Below, piece by piece: positions 21,364 to 32,126 of a stretch of DNA of 64,000 nt (the stretch's first letter is position 1; the number at the start of each line of letters is the position of its first letter). The notes below the pieces were generated by a model, which made no database searches, was not told the DNA's origin, and saw only the letters and a program-made list of their open reading frames with translations. The DNA is from Phialocephala subalpina (taxonomy: Eukaryota; Ascomycota; Leotiomycetes; Helotiales; Mollisiaceae), in NCBI GenBank assembly GCA_900073065.1, contig FJOG01000033.1:455139-519138 (forward strand), given 5' to 3'. A program made the translations under genes and the position numbers.

Positions 21364-23329
21364 ATGTCTTTAACTGTGACCACCGGCGCAGGTTCGTTGA
21401 TCAGTCTTGGCCTAGGAATCAGTGATGTCGTCACTCTTACCAACCTTGGCAGGTTGGCCCGGAATTGGATGAGCGCTCAGGTGATAGGGATTTGCTGGGT
21501 ATGCTTCAAGAAGATGAGCGCAACTTTGTTCTTCGCAAGGGCGTGTTTGATATCCTGCGATCAGTTCACCGCGATTATGATATGTCTCACAGGGGCTTTG
21601 AACGCCTTAAACACGAATTCAACAACTCTGGAAATAATTCGAAACTTGCTGCTACGCCTCATCCATGGTGGCCCCGCCGAGGAAGAACTGATAAGCACCC
21701 AGATAAGGACGAGAGTGAACGCTTGGAGATCGGCGGCTTGTGTGAGAGGTTTAACCACCCAAATCGCAAAGACAAGGACCCTGTTGATGAATCGAAAGTC
21801 AATCGAGGACGGGTTTATGCCCTCAGGCGATGCACCGATGATGGTTGACTTCCTTTTCTGGCTTATTGGTGAAACAAGCGAGACTTATACGACTTCTTCG
21901 TCAGATGTTGCTGGGGTTGCGTACTGTCTCACCTTCCTTGGTTTCGACATCTTAGGAGTCGAGGGACTCCCAAATATTGAAGGCGACCCCGGAAGGACGC
22001 GTCCCTGTCTACTTATTTACAACCATACTCCACTTCCTAAACGACTCTCAGGGCTGGTGTATGCATTGCCATCTCCAGAGCGCAGGAATGTTAACACCGT
22101 TGTTCTCCTATCCCACCCAGAGGAATCAGTGTCTTCCTTCCCCATCTCAACTGCTATTGCTAATAGAGCCCGGACTGCATGGACATCTGGTGCTAAAGCT
22201 GGATCCATCGTGTTTCTCCAGCCAATGACTTTGGACTATGATGGCATCCAGAAAGCCGGTTATGACTATGATGTTCGATATACAGTCGCCTCCACAGGAT
22301 CCGAGCCTCCTCGAGCAAGGACTAGCATCCATAGATTCGCTTCGTCACTTAGCTTTAACGTGAATGTAGAGCTGGTATCTGCCCTAGACTCTGTCGTTGG
22401 AGAGTTGGACGATGATAAGCTCGAAAAATTACACGAATTGATTGTTTACCCAGTCAACAGAAATATTGGAGACTTGACCGTTACAATGGAAGATGGGGAT
22501 TCTTTCATCGAAAAATTCACGGAATTCCAGGCTTTTTTTATGGGTTATTATTACGAAATTCTACTACGACTTATCGACACTTCCGAGCTTGAGTTGCAGT
22601 GTGTGGAAGGGATGTGGAGTTTTGGATCAAATTTCCTCCTTGCCGAAACTCAAGATATCATTTCCAAATCTAAAAGATCTGGATTGACTCGAGAACTCGT
22701 AATACGGCTTTTATCGCTCTGTTGCTTGTGATATTCAGCACCCCTCGAAGACGCCGGACATGAAAGGTTCTCTTGGTGCCTCGGCGTGGTACACAATAGG
22801 GCATTGCTCACAAACGGCCTTGTGGGCGAGAGTGACACCCCTTTAGGTGTCGCACAATTCAAACTATTTGATGCAGATACCGGTGGAATACCAACGGACA
22901 CTTATGGGCTTATTCGACCTGGAGTTGCACATTGGTTGCGAACGGAAAGGAAAAATCAAATGGAAACAGTTGTCTTTGCGAGTGGACCGTCAGCAGACTT
23001 AACCAAGCATATTGAAGCGGACTGGGAGGGAGATCCCAGGCGTCTATTGCTCTGTTTTCGGTACAATGGACGTCGTATTGCTACAATCAATCCAGCACTA
23101 GCAGATATGGGTGTTTGCGCTTCATACACGGAACCAGTCGAGGAACCTAGAGCAGAAGTAATCGAGAGAGGGTGCCGTGCACATTGCAGGATTTGCAGGA
23201 GGGATTGTTTCCCTTCTCACTAGCTTACGGAGTCCCTACCGTTTTTTTGTCGCAGGGAAAGCCAAATATGAAGTATGGAGTTGTAGGCATGCTTCCTTAT
23301 TTCTACTTGAGGACTGTGGGCTTGCCTAG
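21364..23329 (+). pseudogene. unknown fungal family, broken by frameshifts and a stop
   Basis: Reads as a long fungal protein of about 650 residues of unknown function: N-terminal MSLTVTTGAGSLISLGLGISDVVTL, a block LISTQIRTRVNAWRSAACVRGL, then SSDVAGVAYCLTFLGFDILGVE, and LGVAQFKLFDADTGGIPTDT..YGLIRPGVAHWL near the C-terminus, ending in a hydrophobic HIAGFAGGIVSLL helix. Breaks: a one-base shift at about 21480 (the family sequence SGDRDLLGMLQEDE moves into another frame) that reverts near 21570, a TGA at 22729 inside one frame, and another shift near 23170. The ATG lies 8 bp after the Tc1 element's TA duplication, so the transposon cut the gene from its promoter. Confidence 0.65.
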
Positions 23330-24077
23330 TAATTCTATTAATGCAGCGTTGGAGAAGTCAAAAAGGGATATTGAAAGGGTGAGCCCCGCTTTAGCAACTA
23401 CGGCTTCCTCAATTATTATCTGCTAGTAAGTCTGTTTTATGATGGGTTAGGGCCCGTAAATTGGACTTAGCTGCCTTGAGCAGCCAGTGTTATTGTTGTG
23501 TTACTATGGGGTTGGCTTCTATAGCGATCTAACGTGCTTCCTATACTCTTACGGCCGACCGCAGCTATTCGTACTTCTTTCTTCACTAGTTGATTATCCT
23601 TTTATCTGTACCGTACAGTAGTTTGCAATTAAATATATTCAAGCTGTATATTGTACCGTACGTGCGATAGACGCCCAAAGAAGCTATTAACACCAAAACC
23701 ACGGCATGCGAAAAACAGGAAATATAAGATGTAAGCGGTGAAAGAAGTGTTGTCTCCCCGGTGTCAGCGCCAAAATGGATGAGGTGGTCTGTGCTCACAT
23801 TTTTTAAGCGAAAGGGGGCGAAGCCGATTTTGCAAGTGATTGTACGACGAGGTCGTGAGGGGTATTCGCTGACAGCTTGAGGGGCGAGAAACCGGTTCTC
23901 TTGGCGGCTGCTGCCTAATTGGGACGTACCAGATCACAAGATGGAAGATATCCTGGTATGTGAAATGAAGCTGACAATATCATAAATATTAGCTCAAGAG
24001 ATAAAAACATATCAAAAATGGTAATTAGTAGGAGAGGTTCTCAATTGAGAGAGGAAAAAGGGGCCATTTAAATCACT
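23330..24077. other. intergenic with dispersed-repeat fragment
   Basis: No gene. The stretch 23855-23905 matches the dispersed repeat near 15095-15140. Confidence 0.4.
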
Positions 24078-24720
24078 ATTATCATGTGTTGCAAATATAC
24101 CTTTGCTTAACCGCAATAAAAACTATATCTTAAAGTTTAACTCGAATAAACTTTAAATAAAAAATTATATTAAAAAGGAATTTATTAATTTAATAAAATT
24201 TTCTTTCGATTATTATTAATATTAAATTTAAATTAGTTTTCATAAAAAAAAAATATATATAAAATATTAAAATAAGTTTTTAATATTTGCGAATAATATT
24301 TTTATCGAAAAATAATTAATTTATATACGAATTAATTAAATTTCAAAATAAATAAAAATAATAAAATTTTGTAAAATTTTATAAATTAGAATTTTAATAA
24401 AATATAAAATAAAAATATAAAAGTTTAAATTTATAATATAATATTATAATTATATAATTATAATAAGAATTTTTTTATATTAATATTAATAAATTAAATA
24501 TAAATAAGATTTTAATATTTTATTTCAATTTATTAATTATAAAATAAAAAATGAAAAATTAATATAAAAATATATTTATTAAATATAATTAAAGAAGCGC
24601 TTATTTAATTACTAATTGATTACTTGGATAAACGTATATAAATAAGGATTTTCATTGGCCTTAATATAAATTAGTTAAGATTCCCTAGTAATATTATAAA
24701 TGCTTATAAGAATCTAAGCC
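24078..24720. repeat. RIP-mutated repeat copy and AT-rich island
   Basis: 24078-24155 is a copy of 33857-33934 in the same orientation in which at least a dozen C or G positions have become T or A, with one or two changes the other way. From 24155 to about 24720 the sequence is almost pure A/T. This is direct evidence of repeat-induced point mutation in the lineage. Confidence 0.75.
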
Positions 24721-25035
24721 TCCAATAATAATATCGCAAGAATTCCTTTAGAAGTCTTCCCCATCCAACCAAGGGCCTCAAGCTAGTGAAGGAGATGTTC
24801 CTGGAGGAACTGATGGACTTCGTTGTTAGGGATGAGCCCCCGTATTATTCTTCTTAACTCCTTCGCGCTACGCCTTGTATCTAGAATCAATACATACCTT
24901 GACTCAAACCCTCACATTGTCCTCTCGTACTCTCGCTTGTTACCACTCCACCTCTTTTCGGTCATGCAATTCATCTTCTGCGCTATCGAGTTTCCCTTCG
25001 CTGCTTGTAGCCTGGACAAGCGTGCGGCCTTCAGT

Positions 25036-27243
25036 TCAAGCAGTATCAAAAGCAAGTGGCCACGCCTCAAATGCATTTTCCTCTATCGAATCTGAGGCTT
25101 CGGAATACATGAGAAATCGCTGCCAATCTGCCCAGTTGATTTGATTTCCATAGTCCGTATTGATGGTGTACTGTGGAATTGGAATCATGTTGTAAGGTGT
25201 ATCAAAGTTGTGCCCTGGAGGCACCTGTGGATAAACCGGAGCGCAGCTGCCAAACAGCAGCGATGGGTTGTATTCATTGATCGCCATTTGGCTAAGATCA
25301 AACATAGGGTCCGGAGGAGGCTGTGCAACACCCTGAGCGGCTATGTCCCCGATTTGAACGTCTCTCATGGTTGCCGCTTCTTGGCATGCAGCTTGTGCCT
25401 TCTTCAGCAGCCTCTTGATCGGTTTCCACAACATTCCTCCCTCGGTATCGGCAACTCGTTCTCCATACATATTCCAAACACTTTCCACTACAGCCCATGC
25501 CCTGTCTACTAACGGCCCTTCTGTTTGAATGCAAAGTTCGGCCAATATGACGGCCAATGGATGCCACTGCACCCATGTTCTTCCGACCCACTTGAAGTGG
25601 GAGCTCTTCGGATTGTTCTCGTACAGGTTCATCATAATTTCGAGAATCGAGACCGCGGTGCGAAGGGTTTGATCTGGGGTCGCATTCGCGTATATTGGTT
25701 GATCTCGGGCTCGAAGCGGATATCTCAGTGATAGCCACATCTTGAGTATTAATAATCGTCCGATCATTGAGAGAAACCACTGAATGGGAACGTTTGCGTC
25801 ACACTTCTGAAAGTAGAGGGACTCAAATTCAAGGCTCAAGCTTTTGATCATCTGTTCTTTCTCCGTGACACTGATCTGACTGGGAAACAGAAGCTTTCGG
25901 AAGGTAAATGCCGATTTATGAGTAACATGGTTCAGGGTCATATCTGTCAAACCCGGAAATTCCGGAACGGGCTCACTTGTTTCGGGCCCATAGTCATCGT
26001 CGTTAATGTTGAGAGGCATAGAAGTGTCGAAGGAGCCATCAAATATCATTGGTTGAGTACCTCGGTCTTCTGCGCAGCGGACGTCAAGAACCATGATTTG
26101 CCACCAGAGGAGACTCCTTTGCTGAGCCTCAAAAAATGATAGGTTGATGCCACCGGCATCTTTGTGTATTTCAAATGACTGAGCAATTCTGAGTACGAGT
26201 GCAAAGAGAGTCCACGTGGACTGGGTTTTGCTGTGTACTCGTAGTGCAACAAGGTAGAGGGTAAACGCCTGCAGAACTGCAAATTCATTCGTGACAAGAA
26301 GATTCTCTCTTGCAAAGGCGAGCTCTGCACCATGTCTGAACTTGGCAAGCAAGGTCTGAGAGTCTTGATGGTATGTCTGCTGACACTCCTCTGGCGACAG
26401 TGACGTGACTGCAGCGAAATACATGCATAGCATCAGTAGCTCGATTACGCCGTTATTTGGCGGTGCAGAAAAGTTGCTCGTACCAGCAGCTATAGAAGAG
26501 AGGGTCGTTGGTCTGTGAAGAATTTTGAAAATTGGATCGACATTCGTAAAATAGGTGTTGGTAAGGGCTTTGAAGTGACGGTGTGTTATTGGAAAATCCA
26601 CCTGTTCTGGGCGGCTTTCAGCTTCATGAAAGACGAAACCGAGTGGTGACGAATGGTTCGTTGGACCAGTAGTTAACGGAGTGGATTTCACGACTTCTTC
26701 GTCGTCGTTGTCATCGTCGTCTGAAGGCCGTTCGAGCAAACAGCGCAGCCCATCCACTTCTCCTCCCAGGTTTGCCCAAAAGTCGCCGCTGAGATATTTC
26801 TTCTCAACAAGCGTCGTCTTTCCCGTTGCTGGAGCTTGAAGATTGCTGCTCTCCTTGTCGCCCGAGATAGAAGGGGGAAAGTCAGATGAAGAGGTGGTCT
26901 GTCGGCCATTAGACTCTCTAGACGTCAAGGGAGTAGTAATGTCCCCTCCCATCTTTTCGACGAGAGCTTCGAGCTTTCCAATACGTCGGAGAAGCTCGTC
27001 GTCTCTGGATTTAGTGTTTCTAACCCCTTGTCGCACTCTCGGAACACGAATTCGTTTCGGGAATACACAGCCAATGCCTGATCGCTTGCAGGCAGAGCAC
27101 GGATTGGACTTATCACACTTAATTTTTCGTTGTCGACAGTTTGTACAACTGAGAGGCTTGAGGTCAGACGGATCTCTGCCTTTGGGTTCAGGTTGAGCAA
27201 GGAACCCAGTTGAGGTCTCCGTCAGTGGTTGTAGTTCAGCCAT
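25036..27243 (-). CDS. Zn2Cys6 transcription factor
   Basis: 735 residues in one open frame. Residues 33-59 form a complete Gal4-type binuclear zinc cluster (Cys 33, 36, 43, 49, 52, 59; spacing 2-6-5-2-6) followed by a basic linker and a short coiled-coil (DDELLRRIGKLEALVEKM), the usual dimerisation element. From about residue 215 the fungal-specific transcription-factor domain (PF04082 type) is seen: THRHFKALTNTYFTNVDPIFKILHRPT and WTLFALVLRIAQSFEIHKD. The C-terminal 80 residues are Asn/Pro/Tyr-rich and may be the activation region. It is divergent from the NAD(P)-binding protein at 28118, so it may control it; that is inference. No lesion. Confidence 0.9.
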   Translation of the reverse strand: MAELQPLTETSTGFLAQPEPKGRDPSDLKPLSCTNCRQRKIKCDKSNPCSACKRSGIGCVFPKRIRVPRVRQGVRNTKSRDDELLRRIGKLEALVEKMGGDITTPLTSRESNGRQTTSSSDFPPSISGDKESSNLQAPATGKTTLVEKKYLSGDFWANLGGEVDGLRCLLERPSDDDDNDDEEVVKSTPLTTGPTNHSSPLGFVFHEAESRPEQVDFPITHRHFKALTNTYFTNVDPIFKILHRPTTLSSIAAGTSNFSAPPNNGVIELLMLCMYFAAVTSLSPEECQQTYHQDSQTLLAKFRHGAELAFARENLLVTNEFAVLQAFTLYLVALRVHSKTQSTWTLFALVLRIAQSFEIHKDAGGINLSFFEAQQRSLLWWQIMVLDVRCAEDRGTQPMIFDGSFDTSMPLNINDDDYGPETSEPVPEFPGLTDMTLNHVTHKSAFTFRKLLFPSQISVTEKEQMIKSLSLEFESLYFQKCDANVPIQWFLSMIGRLLILKMWLSLRYPLRARDQPIYANATPDQTLRTAVSILEIMMNLYENNPKSSHFKWVGRTWVQWHPLAVILAELCIQTEGPLVDRAWAVVESVWNMYGERVADTEGGMLWKPIKRLLKKAQAACQEAATMRDVQIGDIAAQGVAQPPPDPMFDLSQMAINEYNPSLLFGSCAPVYPQVPPGHNFDTPYNMIPIPQYTINTDYGNQINWADWQRFLMYSEASDSIEENAFEAWPLAFDTA

Positions 27244-28117
27244 GTCGTGTCAAGGCAGCTAGGGTGAAAAATATACAAGATCCATGCAGGCATATGAATA
27301 GCTACCTATGCCTTTTGTCATATAACAAACAGCTTTCAATAAGCAATTCATGCTGCAGTCGCTGCCGTTATCGAATCTCAAAGGTTGACGTGCTTACGTT
27401 GACCCTTGGTAAAAGTGCACGTGAAAATTACAGCGCTAGTGTGACTAGAGATTTTCTAGGGACCAGCTATCTCCGCCATCCTTAGCTAAACCTCCGCCAC
27501 CTTTCTGCTTTCGGACGTAATGACTCAGCGCAGCGTAGTGACCTGGAAATTTGCTGATCTCACGTTGCTGTACAGTAGCTCCCTAAGTGAGTACGCACTG
27601 ATCACTTGGAGATCATCGGAGGTCTCCAAACTTTACGCGACCTTCGTAAACAATAGGATTTGTAATCCTACAAACTCTCGGCTTAGCCAGTCCCGTGCGA
27701 TCACACGGACTTCGGACTACAGTTGATGGCCGCAACAGGGAGATTGATAAAGGAAACAGCCTGCGCGTCACTTACTTGCGGTAGCTGAGCAAGCACTAAC
27801 TAGGCAGAAGCCGGGCCGCGTCGTAGTAACGCATTTCAACGACTAGCTATGTGTTGCAACATGCCAAGACCTATTGCAGGCAGTCCTTAGGTCGAATCAG
27901 CCTTGACACCCTCGATAGAGTGTATGCCACAGCTATATATACCTGATGGGAGCTCGTTGTTTATATGTCGTTCCAAAATATCCAGTTCATCATCCGTTGA
28001 TCTCAACAAAGTTAAAAGTTTCATTAAAAGCATTGTACCACGGTCTCAAACCAAACCACCCCATAGCAATTGGGAACAAAGTCAGCATCCTACCACAGCG
28101 CAACAGCATCTTCAATT
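27244..28117. promoter_or_regulatory. bidirectional promoter region
   Basis: Separates the Zn2Cys6 gene (minus) from the reductase gene (plus). A TATATATA stretch at about 27934 stands 180 bp before the reductase ATG. CTCCGCCA occurs twice (about 27467 and 27489), a possible half-site pair for a zinc-cluster factor, unproven. Confidence 0.4.
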
Positions 28118-28768
28118 ATGCGTATCCTTGTTATTGGTGGCAGCGGACAGACTGGTCGTCTCGTCATCGATGAAGCATTGCAGCGCGGCCACAAGATTAC
28201 AGCCTTGATTCGGAATCCCTCTGCACTTCCAGCCAAGGAAGGCCTGAACATCGTGAAGGGCACACCAGTGGAACCTTCGAACATTGAAAGCGCTTTCAAC
28301 GCAGTCCAAGGCGACCTCCCAACTGCCGTGATCGTCACGCTTTCATCCCCGAAAGAAAAGGGGACTCGAGTCATGTCTGACGCGCACGAAAACCTCGTTG
28401 CTGCTATGAAAAGGCATGGCGTTTCCAAAATTGCGACAATGGCTTCATTTGGAGTTGGGTCTTCTCTCGCGAATATCAATGTGATTATGAGATGGGCAAT
28501 TTCCAATACCAGCCTTGGTCATTTATTCGCAGACCATAATCTTGTCGATGAGATACTCAAGAAGAGCGGATTGAACTTCATTGTGTTGAGGCCAGCGAGA
28601 CTGACTATGGCAAAAAAAGCGCCCGTTCAGTTCCTTGGCGACGATGGGAAAGGACTCGGTGTTTTCGCGGGCCTGGGGGGGATCTCGAGGGCTAGTGTGG
28701 CAGCGTGTCTGGTGGATGCTGTTGAGAAAAGCACTTGGGATCGAAGCACTCCTGTGATATCGAACTGA
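28118..28768 (+). CDS. NAD(P)-binding reductase of the NmrA/BLVRB-like type
   Basis: 216 residues. Residues 3-13 are the Rossmann first strand and dinucleotide loop (ILVIGGSGQTG), then helix LVIDEALQRGHKITALIRNP. This is the start of the atypical short-chain dehydrogenase group that includes biliverdin/flavin reductase-like and NmrA-like proteins. FIVLRPARLTM near residue 160 is the conserved strand at the substrate side. The ATG at 28118 is preferred over one 48 bp upstream because it begins exactly at the Rossmann strand. No Tyr-X3-Lys catalytic pair is obvious, as usual in this group. Cytosolic; substrate unknown. Divergent with the zinc-cluster regulator. Confidence 0.8.
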   Translation: MRILVIGGSGQTGRLVIDEALQRGHKITALIRNPSALPAKEGLNIVKGTPVEPSNIESAFNAVQGDLPTAVIVTLSSPKEKGTRVMSDAHENLVAAMKRHGVSKIATMASFGVGSSLANINVIMRWAISNTSLGHLFADHNLVDEILKKSGLNFIVLRPARLTMAKKAPVQFLGDDGKGLGVFAGLGGISRASVAACLVDAVEKSTWDRSTPVISN

Positions 28769-29125
28769 TGGGGTGTCAGGGGATGGGCCTCTGTACAATA
28801 GAACAGAATAACCATTCGACAGGAAAAGATACGCCATGAAATATTGTGCTTTATCAACCCTTACCTATTAGTTAATGTATGCTTTCGGACATAATATCGT
28901 TCAATTGGTCATCTATTTAACTCTGCATTTGTTAGCAGCTTCTACCTTGCCCCGGTTATGGCCGAGTCCTTACACCACTTGGTCTTAATACACAGATGCT
29001 AATGCTCCAAACACAATTAAATGATAGCTACAGTATGTTATGAGAAGTATATGAAAGGCCCGTTCAGGCTCCTGGTATGTACATAACCATCTACCAAAAA
29101 TTACCTCATCATCCAATCCATAAAT
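28769..29125. other. intergenic
   Basis: Nothing recognised. Confidence 0.4.
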
Positions 29126-29740
29126 CTACGCTTTACAAGCCTTCGTAATGATACCCTGAAGTTCCGTATCAAGCTTCTTAAAAGTCTTCCCAATCTTCCC
29201 AATATCATCTTCAGTAATATCCATCCTCGTCGCCGCCATACCAGCAAACTCATCCTCATCTCTCACTCCCCCGGCTGTAAGCAACCCAAAAATCTCCATC
29301 GGCGCAGATTCTGGGTTTGCAACAATATCTTGAATTGCTAATGCGGTATTGGCTCCGACGTTGATGAATGAGAGGACGAGGTCTAGACCTTCGATTTCGG
29401 GCGTTAGTTCGTCGAGGAAGGGGATGAATGCGAATATTATGCCGAGGATCTCCAGGTGAATTGTTGTTTGAGCTCTTTTTCTTCTTTTTCGCCAACGGTT
29501 TTTACTTCGTTCATGTCGCTAATTGCTTGGGTGATCAAGAAGACGGGCATGGAAAGGACCTATCTATCTTTAGCAACGAATATCCTCCCTAGGAAAAAGA
29601 AACAGAGCAGGAGCGTATTCAACTCACCTGCACAAGATCAGCAAGTTCGCAACAAAGATGGTACGTAATTGAACTTCTCCTGCCTTCATCCTGACATTCC
29701 TACAATGGTATGAACATTTTAGACTAACTCCCAATATTTA
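29126..29740 (-). pseudogene. 3' fragment, possibly of a large GH18 chitinase-like gene
   Basis: Reads from about 29740 down: ITYHLCCELADLVQ, an intron (about 29625-29574 with GTGAGT donor and TAG acceptor), VLSMPVFLITQAISDMNEV, a one-base frame break near 29463, then HLEILGIIFAFIPFLDEL..GANTALAIQDIVANPESAPMEIFGLL, and TAG after ITKACKA. This hydrophobic-helix plus NP.SAP...LG pattern resembles what I recall of the tail after the catalytic domain in large fungal GH18 chitinases, but the catalytic domain itself is absent, so the assignment is uncertain. The 5' part is missing: at about 29740 the sequence abuts an unrelated plus-strand fragment. Confidence 0.4.
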
Positions 29741-30274
29741 GGAGCACCATACGCAGGTCAAACCGTGAGAGACTACTTCGAAACCCTCACCACCAACCCC
29801 TTCACTCTCCAATTCAAACCTCAAACACTCATCCCACCACCCGCACCATCTACCGCTGGCAACATCGGCGCCTACAACAACGAACTCGATTTTGACGCAA
29901 CGCTCAGTCTCAACGCAGACGGAACCAGAAATTCTACAGGGCCGCAGAGAAATGCTTTCCAAACGTACTTTGCGGCTGAATATACGGACCCTGATGAAGT
30001 GAGGGATCACAATAATGTGATTCAGGCGTTCCATGAAGTGGTTGATTACATCCGGAGGAATAGGGCGGGTTGTCCATTGGCTGCTGTGGCGCCGGCGGCG
30101 AAGCGGGATTTGCTTTATTTGGAGAACAGAGATTTGTTGATAGATGACTCGATCATGGGGAATAGATTTCAGAGTCATCTTGTGCCGATGGATGTCAAGT
30201 TTAAGAAGATGGATGTGGTTATTCCAGAGCAGCCGTTTGGTCACTTGCTGAGGATGAGGGCAGTTAGTGTTTGA
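29741..30274 (+). pseudogene. 5'-truncated gene fragment, unknown family
   Basis: An open plus-strand frame reads GAPYAGQTVRDYFETLTT, NIGAYNNELDFDA, then KRDLLYLENRDLLIDDS and VVIPEQPFGHLLRMRAVSV before TGA. Codon use (C-rich third positions early on) looks coding. A plausible acceptor (ATATTTAG) at about 29741 begins it, but no matching upstream exon was found, and the opposite strand carries another broken gene. I do not recognise the family. Confidence 0.4.
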
Positions 30275-30739
30275 AAGGTTGCAGGGGGCCTGATGCGGAG
30301 GACAATGCTTGGCTTGGCAGCTATTTTTTTTGGTTTCTGTTTCTTATGGTATATATTGGTGAACGTCAGGATTGAAGAACTTTTGAGTATTGGAGAAGCG
30401 TAGATGTTTTCAGAGTATATGTATAATGAAGAGCCCAGTCGCAGTTCAAACTCGTAAAAAGGAGTGTTTCTGCGAGAGTTTTCCTGTGATACCGGAAAAG
30501 ACACTAATTACAGGGCATGATGCGCTAGGCCTAAGAAAATCGTCCGCTTAAAAATGCCCTGAGCTGCAGCCCACCAGTCTAAGATTCAGGCCCATCCCTG
30601 TCGTGTCGCCCATTGCGGGCCAAAAATTCAAGGATAGTCTGAATAGGCAGGTACTAACTAACTACCCTACTCCTTCAGCTCAAGTTCGTCCTCTTTCATA
30701 CTCACTCAACGAATACACAATACTGTACCTTTTTCAACA
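30275..30739. other. intergenic, promoter of F-box gene
   Basis: No gene. The last 100 bp before 30740 are CT-rich, as in fungal leaders. Confidence 0.4.
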
Positions 30740-31999
30740 ATGACAGATCCTCACTGCTACCTCGAGAGTCTTTCTCCGGAACTGCTCCTCCCAATCTTGA
30801 CTTACCTGCCAGATCTTGACTCGCTCGATAGCCTTCTCAGAGCATCGCCAGCCGCATATCGCGTCTTCGACACTCAAAGCGCTACAATTTTCAAGACGGT
30901 CTTATCGTCTGGGAGCACTCACATATATACTTGCGCTCTGATCCGTATTATCGCACTTATACGAGCCAACGCTTTACCGCCTACTGTCTACAATCTGATC
31001 GATTTCAAAGATCTCGTTAGACACGAAACGTCGCCGCATCGATGGAGGCCTTCACGATGGGACCATCCACCCTCGAGCTGGCCATCGGACCTACCAACAA
31101 TTATTGTACGTGAACTTCTCGCTACAAACCGGAAAGTTCAACGCCTTACCTTCGGATGTCTCGAGTATTATCTCGATCAGTTCAAACCTTTACGGCCCTT
31201 CCATTCCGCTGAATTTTCATTCGATAGTATGCACTATGCCGAGGTTGCTGCCGATTGCATAGGACCATGGCAAGACAAGCCCGTTGGTACCGTTTACTAT
31301 TATCCCGTTCAAGATGTTGGACCTCCCTCTTGGCTCGAAGAGCAACGCATTATTCGAGCTTTTTGGCGCATACAGTTGTCTCGCGATGTGAACGCAGCAG
31401 TTGATGCCGCAAGCATTGTTTGGCCGGAAGAAGGCGGACCAGCACACCTGAATGGGATGAGCCCGGCGGATTTTTGTGATGTGCCGTCATGGTTCAACGA
31501 CAAGAAAAGAGGCAACGTGGTGGAGTTGAGTGAAATGAACGGGATTGAGACGATTCTTGAGCATGAATTGCTAGATTCAGCCATAGAGTACACGCAGAAG
31601 GTCAAAGGAGTGATTAGTGAGTCAACTTACTGGCAATTCAAGAAGAACTGGGCAGCTGGTTCTGTGCCGAAAAGCGAAGAAGACTGGGAGACTCTGGATC
31701 TGATGTGGAGGTCCAATATGTGGGACTACTTCTCCAATCTAACTGGAAGCCGTTGGATACACGAGTTTGATTTTCGCTCGCCACTACAACATGCAAAATT
31801 TGAGCCTTGGCGCCGTTATGGTTTTGCGATCTGGAGTACAGCACGGATGGCGGGGTACGGGCTTTTACTTCCCAGAGGGGAGTATCCCTGTGGTTTAGAA
31901 AAACCATATTACGAGGCTTGGAGGAACCTCTTGACGGAGGATGAGAGGGAAGCTGTGGAGAAAGAGAACAAGAGATGGGATGCCGAACTGGGGCTGTAG
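30740..31999 (+). CDS. F-box-like protein
   Basis: 419 residues, single exon. Residues about 8-50 (YLESLSPELLLPILTYLPDLDSLDSLLRASPAAYRVF) fit the F-box helix pattern L..LP.E....IL.YLP....L..L....P, which binds Skp1 in SCF ubiquitin ligases. The rest has no leucine-rich, WD or kelch repeats. It is the helical, Trp-rich type common in lineage-expanded fungal F-box proteins (WFNDKKRGNVVELSEM, YWQFKKNWAAGS, EAWRNLLTEDEREAVE). Likely an adaptor that selects a substrate for ubiquitination; the substrate is unknown. Start context CAACAATGA is good. No lesion. Confidence 0.75.
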   Translation: MTDPHCYLESLSPELLLPILTYLPDLDSLDSLLRASPAAYRVFDTQSATIFKTVLSSGSTHIYTCALIRIIALIRANALPPTVYNLIDFKDLVRHETSPHRWRPSRWDHPPSSWPSDLPTIIVRELLATNRKVQRLTFGCLEYYLDQFKPLRPFHSAEFSFDSMHYAEVAADCIGPWQDKPVGTVYYYPVQDVGPPSWLEEQRIIRAFWRIQLSRDVNAAVDAASIVWPEEGGPAHLNGMSPADFCDVPSWFNDKKRGNVVELSEMNGIETILEHELLDSAIEYTQKVKGVISESTYWQFKKNWAAGSVPKSEEDWETLDLMWRSNMWDYFSNLTGSRWIHEFDFRSPLQHAKFEPWRRYGFAIWSTARMAGYGLLLPRGEYPCGLEKPYYEAWRNLLTEDEREAVEKENKRWDAELGL

Positions 32000-32126
32000 C
32001 AGCGCATTCGAGTAAAACTGCCCAGAAGCAAGCATTTCTTCAGAAATTCACTTCAATTGAAACTTGGGATGTTCACTGTGAGAAGGGAGTTTCTGGCCTG
32101 TGTCATTCTATAAACTGCCGCAAAGG

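Noticed and set aside
25036..28768. Secondary-metabolite gene cluster (zinc-cluster regulator plus reductase, with AsaB-like and NmrA-like genes further on)
   Set aside because: No PKS, NRPS, terpene synthase or other backbone gene is present, and the oxidoreductases are far apart.
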